Positions 42,508-55,141 of a DNA stretch of 64,000 bases are shown one piece after another. Positions within the stretch are counted from its first letter, which is position 1, and the number at the start of each line of letters is the position of its first letter. A program made the translations under genes and the position numbers. Source of the stretch: Beaufortia kweichowensis (taxonomy: Eukaryota > Chordata > Actinopteri > Cypriniformes > Gastromyzontidae). The notes below the pieces were generated by a model. That model searched no databases. It worked only from the letters and a program-made list of their open reading frames with translations, and had not been told where the DNA came from. The stretch covers positions 360,647 to 424,646 of the forward strand of contig CM032814.1 in the NCBI GenBank assembly GCA_019155185.1. The letters are read 5' to 3'.

Positions 42508-43750
42508 GTCTCGAGACGTGCAGTATAGAGAGCTACAGTTGTCACAACAACTTGCTACTGTAAACAAGAGCTGGCAACGTTTGCCCCGTCTCTGGGGTTT
42601 CCTGACTGGTCCTCTGTTCTGGAACTATAGATGAGCAGTGCTGCTTGTAAAAGTTGAATTCTTTTAACTTGATGCGTCTTAAAAACGCGGCGCTCATGCG
42701 AGAGACGCTGTAAAAGTCAACGGGCAATGGTCAACGGGCTTTAATTTGGTTTTGTGGCTTGCCAATCAACCCCACTCTCAGCCCACTTTATAGATTAATT
42801 CAACTAGAAGTCTTTTTAGAAAACATTTGGACCTTATGTGAATTATTTTTAAAAATGTAAAAAATATTTACATTATTAAAAATATTGGTTTGCGGAATAA
42901 AATAGCTCCTGGCGCCACACGTGCATCAGCTACAATTAGCATCCAGCTAAATAACACAAATAAATAAATAAATAACACAATAAAACTATTTTTTTTTAAT
43001 ATTTTTTGTTGCAATCTGATGTGGATTTTAGTCCTAACAATGTTTAAAAATATTATATTTAGCATTTAATAGAAAGCTAATCGCTTTACCCACTTATCAT
43101 ACCTTAAACATCCATTACAGATATGAAAATCACACCAAACGCATAAAAATCATAAACAGACCATATTCTTAATTAATCCTGTGTTTACGTCCTTCTGGCA
43201 TGCAAAAATGTTTATTTTTCACGGAGCTCAGAACGAGAACACGCATGTTGTGTGATGTTTTAGCGGCAGTCACGCTGGGCGCTTTTCTACCATCGAGTCG
43301 AGAGCAAACTTTTAAAAGTTATTCTTACCATAAGTCTTTAGGAAAGAAAACGATTTTCTACCATTGAGTCAAGAGTGAAGTTTTAAAGGTTATTCTTACT
43401 GTAAGTCTTCAGGAAAGAATCGTCAGTCCACGTGTTGCTGTACATGTTCCTCCTGGTTTGAAATAAAAGGGGTTTCCAGAGCAAAAGCAGGGAAATTATT
43501 TTGTACCAAGTAGATAAAACAAGGTTATTGTTTGTTGTGTGAGTGCACCTAAGAAGATTTCCTGTGATTACTTTAAAAAAAATTACATTGTCTTGTGTAT
43601 TGAAGAAATGTAGATCAATTAAAAACTATACTATACTCATATAACGATACGAACATAAGATTTTATTGTTAATATTACAGATTTATTTACGTAACATTTA
43701 CATTCACTCAGATTTAGTTTTATCAGTGTAAGGGGCCCATCCCCCATCAG
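42508..43750. other. No gene; short direct repeat
   Basis: No gene. At about 43,285-43,430 two segments with TTTTCTACCAT(C/T)GAGTC and GTTATTCTTAC repeat head to tail with about 75-bp spacing. Confidence 0.45.
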
Positions 43751-43754
43751 AGGT

Positions 43755-43870
43755 GACCTCAAGAGGCTGGTTCAGTGGCTGTTTTTCCACTGCAGGGAAC
43801 GGCAGAGTACGGGTCGGTACGGCACGGGTCGGCTCGGTTCAGGTTGCTTTTCCATTGCATTTTGCATTTG
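43755..43870. mobile_element. Fragment of a short DNA element
   Basis: GCTGTTTTTCCACTGCAGGG followed by GTACGGGTCGGTACGG looks like one end of a common fish non-autonomous element. The other end is absent, so the family is not assigned. Confidence 0.4.
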
Positions 43871-43929
43871 CTCTCACTACCTTCAAAGTGGGGGGGGATT
43901 ATAAACTGCAATGCATTATTAGGTGGCTG

Positions 43930-44560
43930 TCCAGCAAGCCTATTACAAAATCTCCAACTAGTTCAAAATGCAGCACCTTAAGTTCTCATATGAACAAAAA
44001 AGTTTGAACATATTAGCCCGGTACTGTCAGCACTGCACTGGTTAGCCATCATGCAACGTATTAACTTTAAGATCCTACTGAGTACTTATAAGGTCTGAGT
44101 GAGCTCCTAATACATTACAGTCCCTCACGTTCATTACGCTCTCAGGACTCTGGCCTTTTGGTAATACCTAGAATAATACCTATTTCTAAATCAAGTGCTG
44201 GTGGTAGATCTTTCTCCTATTTAGCACCTAAACTTTGAAATAGTCTTCCTAGTGCTGTGCGGGAGACAGACACACTCTCTCAGTTTAAATCTTTAACATA
44301 GCATACACAGTCCAACAGTTTATAACACAAATCCCCTAAGGGATTTCTAGGCTGCATTAATTAGGCCAACCGGAACCGGGAACACTTCCCTAACAATCTG
44401 ATGTACTTGTAGAATCTAAGGGTGTGGAACAGTATTTTGCTCTCAGTTTGTTTGTCTCCCCCAGGAGAACCTGCACTCATTAATACTCATGCTAATGCTA
44501 GTTACTACATTAATGATATTGCTAAACAGTATTTATGTTAATCTCTTTAACTATTAAACT
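43930..44560 (+). mobile_element. L2-like LINE copy C, 3' end
   Basis: Starts inside the reverse transcriptase C-terminus (AGTTCAAAATGCAGC, then the EQKSLNILARYCQH block) and continues through the SGLLVIP segment to the 3' tail, which matches copy B. It is severely 5'-truncated. Frames are broken. Confidence 0.8.
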
Positions 44561-44599
44561 TTAACTAATGAGTAACTTATTTTCTTTCTATGTCACCAG

Positions 44600-45053
44600 T
44601 CTGAAATACTGCCATGAACTCATATTTTATTCTTCTCTCTGTTTCAACTTCTTCTAATGCTAAACTGTATGCATGTGTGTGTATGTGTGTATGGGTTATG
44701 ATAGTATTTGTTTAGTCTAGTGAATAAAGTCTTGTTTATATCACACATGTTGTTTGTAGTTCATGCTCATAATCCGGAGTTCCTAATCATGTCGATTATC
44801 GCTACATGCTCTTAATCATTTAGTATTTCCCTAAATCAAGTATTTCATCCAAATACTTAGAATCTAGCATAATCAATAATAAATATTTCCCCGTTGGGGT
44901 CATATTTGTTTCCCCTACCGAAGGGATGGTGGAGAATATTTTAACTATTACCTTTGAGCAAAGGTCAGGCGAGAATAATACTTATAATTCTTACTTCTTT
45001 TGGTGGAGAATGCAACAGTTTTTAAATAATACTGTTCCCCACAGAATCGCTAC
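44600..45053 (+). mobile_element. 3' remnant of an LTR related to the 1.45-kb family
   Basis: Ends CCCCACAGAATCGCTACA, one base different from the end of the two 1.45-kb solo LTRs. It has AATAAAG near 44,723 and the same arrangement of a TTCATGCTCATAA block after it. The upstream part of the LTR is missing, replaced by LINE copy C. The left border is approximate. Confidence 0.65.
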
Positions 45054-45144
45054 AATATTTATCAAATTACTGATTGCAGCTGTGATGTGTCAGAGGAGAA
45101 ATGACCCTCCAAGTGAGCCTGGGTTCTCCCACCTATATATATAT

Positions 45145-45560
45145 ATAGGTGAAACTTGAAAAATTAGAATATCGTGCAAAAGTTTTATTTTATTTCAGTA
45201 ATGAAACTTAAAAGGTGAAACTAATATATGAGACAGACTCATTACAGGCAAAGCAAGATAGTTCAAGCCGTGATTTGTCATAATTGTGATGATTATGGCT
45301 TACATGGAGGGTGTCAGTGATGGTTTTCTGCACAACTGTCAGGACAGGACATGAACAGTCTTTCCCATGATTGTGATTCCTACTGAACTAGACTGAGAGA
45401 CCATTTAAAGGCTCAGGAACCCTTTGCATGTGTTATGGCTTAATTAGCTGATTAGAGTGTGACACTTTGAGCCTAGAATATTTAACCTTTCACAATATTC
45501 AAATCCTTTCTGAGATTGTGGATTTGTGGTATTTCATGAGCTGTAAGTCATAATCATCAC
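45145..45560. mobile_element. Tc1-related short element fragment
   Basis: Begins TATATATAGGTGAAACTTG and AAAAATTAGAATATCGTGC, wording I recognise from abundant fish Tc1-type non-autonomous elements. An internal inverted relation exists: CAAGCCGTGATTTGTCATAA at 45,265 and its rough complement near 45,560. The right end is not clean. Confidence 0.6.
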
Positions 45561-45711
45561 ACCATGACAAATCACGGCCTGAACCTTGAAACCTTCCTCT
45601 AGTCTGTAAATGAGTCCATCCCATACATTAGCTCCAACCTTTAAGTTGCATCACAGAAACAAACGAACCCTCAAGGACCGACATTCCCATCTCCTGAAAG
45701 TCAATCCAACC

Positions 45712-46210
45712 CACATATACACATACACATACACACATACACATACATACACACGTGAAACCCCGAAAACGTGAATACATCACACATCAAACGTGATGCA
45801 TATACATATCAATCATACATACACATACATATACATACATACATGCACACATACATACATACACATACATACACACACAGACATACACACACACATACAC
45901 ACATATAACACACACACACACACATGACACACATATGCACAGGACAGACACACACACACACATACACATACACACACATACACACACATGCACACATACA
46001 CACAGCATACACATACAGACACAGAGACATCAGAGACAGATGAGAGACAGAGACAGAGAGACAGAGGACAGAGAGAGAGAGACAGAGAGAGACAGACAGA
46101 GACCAGAGAGGCAAGAGAGACAGGAGAGAGAGACAGAGAGACAGACAGAGAGAGAGACATGCAGAGAGATAGAGAGAGATAGATAGACAGAGTATATGGA
46201 GCAGAGAGAG
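45712..46210 (+). repeat. Simple repeats: (CA/ACAT)n then (GA/GACA)n
   Basis: CACATA-type units from 45,712 to about 46,010 pass into AGAGACAG-type units to about 46,210. Long reverse-strand frames rich in Cys-Val or Leu-Ser here (up to 256 codons) are products of the repeats, not genes. Confidence 0.93.
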
Positions 46211-48139
46211 AGACATATGGATAGGCAGGAGGCATGGTATATGCATGGTATGATAAGTATATAGAGAACGAGACACGGAAAGGAAACCAGAAGGAAACAC
46301 ACGGAATACATGGCACACACGAGACACACAGGAGGACCAGACACGGACCACACACAAACGGAGACCTTACCACAGAGGAAGACATAACACTGAGACACAA
46401 CACACAACTGGACAGACAGACACAACAGGAATACACAGAGGACAAGAGGAACACAAAGAGAGGTGGACATGCCCACTGAGGACTGGATGACATGGAAGTG
46501 CCCAGGATGGACGGAAATGGAAATGGGAACGGAGTGCCGGAACACACAGTGGATGACATGGATTTACAGACGAAAGCATACATGAAGAAAAGGAGAACGG
46601 ATACAGCACAATTATAGTGGAATACAATGAACCATAACTATGGACGAAAGGAAAGGGACACATATGGACAAAGGAAACGCACAGCAGAATGGGGAAGGAC
46701 AGACCGGACAGGACCAACACGAGTAAACAGTGACAGGAAAGAAAGAAGATGAGCACGGCCTCACCGGAGAATGAGAATGATAACCACGAAAGGAAAATGG
46801 ATAGTGAAGGATGGATGGATGGACGACCCTGGAAAGGATGAAATAGCAGGACCAGATAGAAGAGGTGACATAATGGAGGAAAGTGAATGGTTGTCCATAG
46901 GACTAGCAATGAATGCCCCATCACTGAAACAAAATGCCAGAGTGGGTGGTATTACAGAATGACCCATCACCCTAAGTTGAAAGATGTCCGAATGGTCTCT
47001 TTCCAGGGAAAAGGCAGGACTTTAAATGTGAGGTCATGGTAGTAATCTAAGAAGAAACTGCACAAGTGGTTGGGTCAAAGAGGAAATGTCTAGGGTAATC
47101 GGACACGAATGGTAGATGGACATCTTCAGAACTGAATGATCTCAACCTAATGTCTGTTACACATAGGAATAGACTGACCAAGCATTAATCCCATTGAAAC
47201 GGCTGGTAACTGTCTAATGAACAAATAGAGCTGTTAATTTTCGCATTGAGACATCTGAGAACTCTGGATCACAGCATCCCGCTACGATGACATCAATCAG
47301 AACAGAGTAAATAAATGAATGTCCCAGACTACATTCAATGATCTGAAAGGTGAAAATGACAACAGCCTGCTGTAGAAGGCACAAAGGACATAGCGGAGTT
47401 CCAACGGTATGGGGACATCCTGGACAGCCCATGTAGTGCAATGAGATCTCTTGTGGAGCACTGCTGGAGTAGACAGCTTCATGGAGAAAGTGATTAACTT
47501 TTCACACTCTGGCCTAAAAGCCGTGACATCTGAGTGAACGCCCATCCCCGCTTAGAAGCACAGGGTTAACAGTGTGAGAGACATGAAATGTTTGGTGAAA
47601 AACCAGCAGCTTTAACCGGTATCTACCCAGAGAGAGCGTTGTCTGTTGTGGAGGGGAACAGTCGAAGCCTGACAATTCTTCCAGAGAGAGCTACAGCCCA
47701 GAGAGTAGTATTCACAGAGAAAACGCTCTGTATGGCTACATTAGACCGCTGTCTGGAGAGAACGGGATTTGCAATTACCCAGTTGTCGGAATTGTGAGAG
47801 TCTAGAGAGTGATCGAGATGAAGGACTGAGCTGGACCGGGAGGTCCAAGCGATTCTGTAGCCAAAGTTAAATGAATTTTGCATTGCCTATGGGTCCTCCA
47901 TTGGAAAGAGCTCTTATTTGTAGTAAAGTGGAGGAAAAACATTCTGACTAAAATGCGGCCTCGGTGAAGTTGAAATATCTGGCCTCTAACCACACGGAAA
48001 GGAATCTATGGCTCTAACAACTGAAAAATGGATGATATCCAGCCACCATGAAAACACCCAATCGCTTGGTAATTGCTTATGATCACGGTCTGAGTCGGGC
48101 TCCAGCGGGCTATAGGCAGTAGGAAGATCCTGTTTTGGA
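46211..48139. other. Purine-biased sequence of unknown nature
   Basis: The + strand stays rich in A and G for about 700 bp beyond the microsatellite, then becomes ordinary. Reverse frames (46,367-46,924 and others) reflect this bias. No domain, repeat family or RNA gene was recognised. The forward frame 47,588-47,797 is unassigned. Confidence 0.45.
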
Positions 48140-49381
48140 GGTCTCTTTACGCAGTGCTAAGATATCAATGTCGGATAGATATCTCCAAGATGCGTTCTGC
48201 ACTGTTAGAAAATCTCAGAGGACGTGGTCGGAGCAACTTCTTTAGAAACACCTGTGATAGATCCAGGAGGATAGTGAGAGATGAGCAAGATTTCCAAGGG
48301 ATCAGTCCACCTGGAAAACCAAATCCTGATGAACACTGGAGATCGTGAAATGCTGGTGGTCAACAATCTCAAGCAAGACAGTCCAACGGACATCCTGCAC
48401 ACCACTGGGTTGTAGCAAACTGTGGACCCAAACCAAGTGGGTGACACGCACTTTCTTTAGTAAATAATATTCAAAAAAAGCCTGCTTGACCTTTGCAAAT
48501 GCTCATCTGGACAAAGAAGAAAACTTCTGGTCTTCTGTTTTATGGTCAGATGAAACAAAAATTGAATTGTTTGGCCACAATGATGTAGCCTTCATTTGGC
48601 ATAAGAAAGGAGAAGCCTCTCAACCCTAAGAACACCATCCCCACTGTCAAACATGGTGGTGGCAACCTAATGTTTTGGGGGTGTTTTTTAGCCGGTGGAC
48701 CAGGGAACCTATTCACAGTAAACGGCACTATGAATAAGGAGCAATACATCAAAATTCTCAACAACAACATCAGGCAGTCTGCAGAGAAACTTGGCCTTGG
48801 GTACCAGTGGACATTTCAGCACGATAACGACCCAAAACACACAGCAAAAGAGGTGAAGAAACGGTTAGCAGACAAAAACATTAACGTTTTGCAGTGGCCC
48901 AGCCAGAGTCTTGATTTAAATCTAACTGAGAATCTGTGGAGGGAGCTGGCCCCAAGATCAGGGTGATGGCAAGGAGACCCTCCAACCTGAAAGAGTTGGA
49001 GCTCATCACTAAAGATGAATGGGCAGAAAACGGACAGTGGAGACATGCAAAAAGCTGGTCAGCAATAATAGGATGTGTTTGATTGCTGTAATAGCCAATA
49101 AAGGCTTTTCTATTGATTATTGAGAAGGGTATGAATAATTTTGGACATGCCACTTTTTGTTCAAATGTAAATAAAAGATGAGTAATTCGATGATTTTTTC
49201 CACAATGATGTCTCTTGTACATCACATTATGTACAATTCTACTTTTGGACACAATTCTATGTACTTATTATCTTCTGGGAGACGCCTGTGTCATTTCTAA
49301 TCAAGAAAAAAATTGCTGGTTGAATAAAAGTAACTTTAAGTCAGAATTTGCCAGGGGTATGAATAATTTCGGGCTTGACTG
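48140..49381 (+). mobile_element. Tc1-like transposon, 5'-degraded
   Basis: Transposase remnants run from about 48,150 to 49,060. The 3' end shows GGGTATGAATAATTTCGGGC followed by TTGACTGTA at 49,353-49,381, the outer terminal repeat; a related inner copy GGGTATGAATAATTTTGG lies at 49,127-49,144. A matching left terminal repeat was not found. Confidence 0.75.
48670..48966 (+). pseudogene. Tc1 transposase catalytic fragment
   Basis: Contains MFWGCFLAGGPGNL, the block around the second catalytic Asp (FQHDNDPKHTAK) and the third catalytic residue in LNLTENLWREL, in the order of a DD34E transposase. The usual Pro in DLNPxEN is Leu-Thr here. A frameshift precedes it: upstream sequence (48,480-48,640) encodes the earlier WSDETKIELF-like block in another frame. 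The protein would be non-functional. Confidence 0.88.
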
Positions 49382-52300
49382 TATATATATATTTATTAAT
49401 GGGTTCCTTGCCACCTTCAAGCCACGAAGTTGGAGTGCTCACTAGAGACTGCTGATATTAGTTATTAAACTAGCTTTTATATTTCCATGCTTTGTATCAT
49501 TTTGCTTTTATTTTGCTATAAAGCTTTCATTTTGACCAAGAAAGATCATCCAGCCTGTCAGCAAGTGGATGGTCAAGGCTATCTTACTCCCCATAATATC
49601 TTTTTGGCATGCTGACATTTAAATTTGTTGACATGGTATAGGAGAAAATGTTTGATCAATCAAAAAGAACTGATGCTACAAACACTTGATTTAAATGTGA
49701 ATGAAACAATAAATACATACATATATACATGAATACATACATACATATTGTTAGAAAATAAATAAAGTATGTGTAAAAAGTATAATTTTAATTGTACAAA
49801 TCTACAAAGTTAAAATTCAATAGTGTACAATAATCAAATTTAAGAGACAAAAAACATTACATTTTAGATTATGCTACACCTAGCATATTACATGTACCAA
49901 CCTTTTTTTGTTGAAAGCATGATAAATTGATCCATTAAGCAACACTGTAATATTGCCGCATGCAGCCGCTGCAAACTGTAAAGGTTGGTTTTACACCAAT
50001 TAAATGCATGAGTGCATTAGCATTTATCTGTTTTGATAAACTATTATAAAAATAATTAGCAGAGAGATTGTAAAAAAATGTATTATTCTCTGTGATGGTA
50101 TGGGTTAGACTAAACTGCTTACATTTTGAGAAGCTTGCTTCCAGAGTGAGAACACAGGATGGTTCAAACATGTTGACCATTCAGGACAAGAGTGATAATC
50201 AAAGCCTTGGAACAGAGAGGACTTTACAGTTAATGAGTAACACATGGAAACAGCAATGTGTTTATCATTGTAGCTTATTAATTACAGTATAAATAAATAC
50301 AGTATAAACCGTAAGTTTGGTACCTCTGTCTTTCTCCTGCTGTCCACACCAGATAAGGTCATTGAAAATAAATCCCACCAGTGTGTTTTCTAATGTCCAG
50401 AAGCTCTGTGTGACAGCTACATAATTGTGCATGAGGTCTCTCGTCTTACTCCAGAAGAGCAACTTTAAAACAATTTGATTAGAGTTTCTTTAATAAAAGC
50501 AAACATGAAATCATGAAAAAAAGCTTTTACAGTTTAAAGCTGTTACAGTTTAAGTGGGATCATATAATAAGGAATCTATTTTACAATTGGTGATCATTTG
50601 GTCAGAATGTGATCATCCCAAATGGTCTGGACATAACAACAAAACTGACTTTATTCTAGCCAGAACAGCTTAGCAGAATTACATACATACTGGCACTGAC
50701 TGTTATAAAAAAATGTATTCTTTAAAAATGCTCTAAAAGAGGATGAACACAAAAATAAGGTTCAAGATGCACAACTGGATGGAATAAATGACCCATCAGA
50801 TGAACTTTATAGGGATCATATAATAAGGAATCAATTTTTCCATGATATTTGATATAAGAATTCATTGTAGTATAATGAAATACTTTGACTTCAAGATTAC
50901 AAGAAAGATACTGTGACTTCCAAAAGTTTTTACCACAAAAACAGTTTGGGAATGCATGTCATGCAGAAAAGGAAACCATGATATGTTGCAGCTAGACGCA
51001 GACTGTAGTGAAATCCTCTAGCACAGGAATTACATTACCAGCAGGGGGCAGTCGTGTTTCATTCTCAGTTAAAGCTTGTACTGGGGCAAGTAATAAGAAG
51101 TGGATTTCTTCATTTTTTCTCTGCCGCATATTTACAATAAGCTACAGAGCTCATAAACTTGTTATTTTTAAAGTATATTGTATATGTACTTCTCAAATGT
51201 AAATAAAAATATTCATGATTCAGATATTAGTGTTTTTTTATTTGTCATGTGCATTTAAACATTACTGTAGTGCTTATATAGTGCGTTTTAGTTCATAGGA
51301 TTATTTAAATTTTAGTGTGGTAAACACTACCCATAACATAAAACAGCTAGGGTTACAATAACTTCTTTTTATGTGAATTTACACTGTCCACTATAATTTT
51401 TTTAAACATTAAATAACCTATAAAAGTTATTTTGCAACATTGTGTCAGTTATGAAATGTGACTTGTATAACATAAAACTGTATCTCCTTAGACATTAACC
51501 TTTCAGACATACTTTATATCTAAAGTCACTCACTTATTTATTTGGTAACGCTTTACATTACAGTCTGCAATGTACTGCCTAATTTCACAAAATTTAGAGA
51601 GCACCTATTTGTAAGAATAGTGTACTTCTACAGTAAGTATCTCTAAGTATAAGGGAATAGAGTGTAACAATATGAAACGTGAAACGGGAATACAGCAGTA
51701 TAATCAGAATCAGGGTACTTCATCATCATTACACAATACATGATAAAGTTTACTTGAAAAAACACTGGAAATATGGGGAAAATATACATTGAGTTTCTGC
51801 TTTGATTTTCTTTATAATTCTCTCTATATAGGTTACTGCATACCGCTGATCTCAGCCAGTCACTTCAGGAAATCAAATATAAATACATTTTATAATTTAA
51901 CATAATTACAAATATGTTTTATTTTAGTGCAAACACGTAAAACTAAGGTGTCGCTAGTGACAGCCTTTTCTACTTTCTAATGTTTTTCTATAAGAAGTAG
52001 AGCCTTAACGTGCTGGGTTCTTTTGCTTATCTGCAAATAGTATATATTTTTTATAAACTGTATAGCGAATTTGGTCTTTATATATAATTTTATTATCAAC
52101 TTAAGCCTTTTCTTTCTAACGGTTTTCACGTTAAGCATTTAAGGACATTCTTGGCTTTGTTAAAACGTAACCCACCTCAGGTTTCTTAGAAAACAGCCAG
52201 CAGGTTAGCTACGGTTGATCTAAAGTTTTTATTTTTTGCATTAAAACACAGGACGACATAATTCTGACATATTTATACATTTGTTTCTTCGTTTGCCACT

Positions 52301-52650
52301 TGAAAGTACAGTCTGTATTGATTTTACACATTAACAGTATGTGTTACTATTAATATAGACTACAGTGCGTTTGCATAGTGGATTAAAAAGGGGCAGTTTT
52401 AGGATGTGTTTGAGTCGATCTCTCACCTTGTATTCACAACTAGGTGTGAAGTGTAATTTACAAACAAGTTTCGTTCGCAGCGAATTGGAGGTTCACTGCA
52501 ACATAAACTTCTGTAAAAGTTGCTGTTTAGTCTTTGCAACAGACCCCCTGTTTAGACGTGTTATGTTGTATATATTTTTTTATTTAATTACTTTTAAAGT
52601 TTTTATTTTTAAAAATGTTTATAGGTGTCCACTACAGATATAGTCTTTTA
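49382..52650. other. Long AT-rich stretch without a recognised gene
   Basis: About 3.3 kb. A segment at 49,400-49,570 (GGAGTGCTCACTAGAGACTGCTG...) resembles 61,975-62,100 and is probably a LINE 3' tail. TTATAGGGATCATATAATAAGGAATC near 50,810 repeats wording at 50,560. No frame has a recognisable domain; 52,365-52,643 is unassigned. Confidence 0.4.
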
Positions 52651-52689
52651 TGCTTCATACTGCTGTTTATAGCTACTACATTCCAGTGT

Positions 52690-52960
52690 GCCCACCCTGA
52701 TTCTCAATTACAACTGGAAGAACTTGAACTGCATGTCACTTCTGCAAGTTCCTCAAACCAGAATTTATTCATGGTAGCAACTAAATCAGACTTTGTAGTT
52801 GGTTTTGCTACTTTTCGAATATAGTCTTTCAGACCATGCCACACCATCTCAATGGGATTCATGTCAGGGGATTCTGCTGGACTCTTTACCCAGTTAATAC
52901 CCTCTGCAGCGATGACTTTTCTTGCAGCAGTGTGCTTCGGGTCATTGTCCTGAAAAAAAC
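52690..52960 (-). pseudogene. Tc1/mariner transposase C-terminal fragment
   Basis: The reverse-strand frame runs from DNDPKHTAARKVIAAEGI through KSPAESPDMNPIEMVWHGLK to a TTKSDLVATMNKFW tail. It holds the second catalytic Asp and the final catalytic Glu, and continues to a stop after a Ser-rich end. It is one of the better-preserved coding islands in the region but lacks the N-terminal DNA-binding domain. Confidence 0.8.
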
Positions 52961-53310
52961 AGTGAACTATATGGGGCGGCGGTTTCTTTTATAATAGTGT
53001 CTACAAAGAAAGACCTGTCCATTTTGCCTTCAAATATTGCAATAGGTCCTGGTCCTGAAGTCTGTAAATTGCTCCCCAAACATTAATTTTCACAGGATTT
53101 TTCGGCTTGGGTTTGAACACTCATCTTCCTGTTTTACGAAAAGACATGGTGGCAAAGCAATCCAAAGCAACCATTTTATCAGTGAAGATGACGAATCTCT
53201 TCACTGATCCATTTTTTCGTATCTCTTTATTTTTATTTCGGATCATGGGGCAATACTGAGTTTTTCCATACCTCCATACATTTCACTTACCCTGCTGTGC
53301 ATGAACTAAA
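52690..53310 (-). mobile_element. Tc1/mariner-type transposon remnant
   Basis: Read on the reverse strand, the region encodes transposase pieces in order: a GAIYRLQDQDLLQYLK-like stretch, a DNDPKHTAARKV block and SPAESPDMNPIEMVWHGLK, ending near 52,690. No intact inverted ends were found. It is a different lineage from the elements at 977 and 48,140. Confidence 0.78.
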
Positions 53311-54880
53311 CTGTTCCTCAATTTGTGTGTTTCCCATTTGAATGGTCAGCGTATGAGGCAGCTGCTGCTTGCGCTGGGACCTATAGGCTTTAGCTTAAAT
53401 TTTGATTAAATTATTTTCTAATCTGTTGCGGTGTGTTTTCATGTGGAATTTCCAGCCGACCTCATCATTCTGATGTCTTGGGAATGAAGCTTCTGATCTT
53501 GGTCATTTTTAAATGCCTTTACTGTACATGCGGATGAACTGTTTATCTATACATATGTCATGGTGTCATTGGGGCCGTGGAATATAAATGGGAATGATAG
53601 TCTATTCATGATACAGTATTGGCCTATTAACAAGTCATCAGATAAGTAAAGTAGCCAGTAATAGGGTATAAAATAGGGTTATAATATATATTTAATATTT
53701 TCTGGGAAATCCAGTGTTCTCACATTTGTCTTCTCCTAAGCTCAAAAGAGATCTCAACATCACACGCTAAGCACAGATTTTTCTCTTAGCGAGACACTCT
53801 GAAGCTGTCACATTTGACTCTTCTAAAGTTAAGAGGAAATCTCAATGTGAACTCAATCATTTCTTCAATATAATAATCAAATTAGTTAACAATTGAGTTA
53901 TAAGGCATTCAATGTGCCTTTCAGCAAAGAAAGCTCCAAGGGGACTGTTTCTGTAGTACTGTAAGACTTCTGTAAGTCAGTTTTGATAAAGGCATTTGGT
54001 ACATTACTAAAGGTTATGCAACAATTATAAAGCACTGGTACAATAATTTTTCATTTGTTAAAAACAAATAATTCATCTTATGCTAAACATTTCACACTAA
54101 ATAAATTAAATAAATCGGTTGTCAAGCAATACAGACACAGCAACATACAGTGGAGCAGTGATACTTATATCATTCAGTCAGCAGTGATAAACAGGGTGTT
54201 TTATAACTGCGGCAGCATTCAGTGGTGCAGTGATCGCACTGTAATGCGATCAGCTGTTTTCAAGCAATAAGCCCCTGTAAGCAGTGTGTTACAGTGTGAT
54301 TTTATAACAGTTAAATCACTGTAACCCAGAGCCTCGTGGGGAATATTGCTTTTATAAAATGGTTATTTCATATGCGTAGCAGGATTTTATAAAACAAAAC
54401 AACAAAAATTGTAATAAATGATATAAGTAATAAATATTAGTGCTCTGCCAAACAAAGTAGTTCCTCAAAAACAAAAAAAAAGCAACACAAACACAGCAAC
54501 ATATAGTGATGCAGTGATACTTATGTCATTCAGTCAGCAGTGTAAACAGGGAGTTTTTTTATGCTGACTAGATGTAAACCAGGTTAATTTGCAGAGTAAC
54601 TCTGACCTGTCTGGTGAATTTGTTGGGTGTTTGTTCGAAGTGATAGTTTTTTGACACTCTACAGTGTGGCTTTCCGGTTTCCTGTCTGCCTTGCGGTTTG
54701 TTTGTATCCTGCATAATCCGCATTAGCGTCTTTCTATAATTTTTACTACTACTATCTAATATTTCACTAATATAATATAATAATATTTAGTTTTTACAAT
54801 GTATCTAGATACTGTTGGCTTTGTAAATCTAAGTTATAATAAATATATAATTTAGACCCACTAGCACCGCATTAGCAAAC
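53311..54880. other. No gene; dispersed duplicated segment
   Basis: CAGCAACATA(C/T)AGTG with following ATACTTAT(A/G)TCATTCAGTCAGCAGTG occurs at 54,140-54,190 and 54,495-54,545, a diverged duplication about 355 bp apart. Otherwise nothing recognised. Confidence 0.45.
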
Positions 54881-55141
54881 TAGCTTCATAGACTGTTTTC
54901 TGTATTTATTGTTTGTAGCCTACCACATTTGCTTGTTAGCTTGCATTTCGCGTTCTGTGCTTACTCTAAATTTTCTCCCACACATCATCTGTGAGTGATT
55001 CAAACAACTTTGGTAAGTTAGAACCCAACAACAAACGCGGTGAGTCATGGCATCTTCTCCCAGTATTTTTACATGCACTGTTTGTCATATGTTTAGCTTA
55101 GCCTTCTCTGTCAGCAGTGAGAAGTTCACATGCGATAAATG

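Noticed and set aside
45787..46924. Long reverse-strand frames (up to 256 codons) rich in Cys/Val or Leu/Ser
   Set aside because: They are translations of CA and GA simple repeats and of purine-biased DNA; no domain and heavy overlap of several frames.
47588..47797. 69-codon forward frame
   Set aside because: No recognisable domain and surrounded by non-coding, purine-biased DNA.
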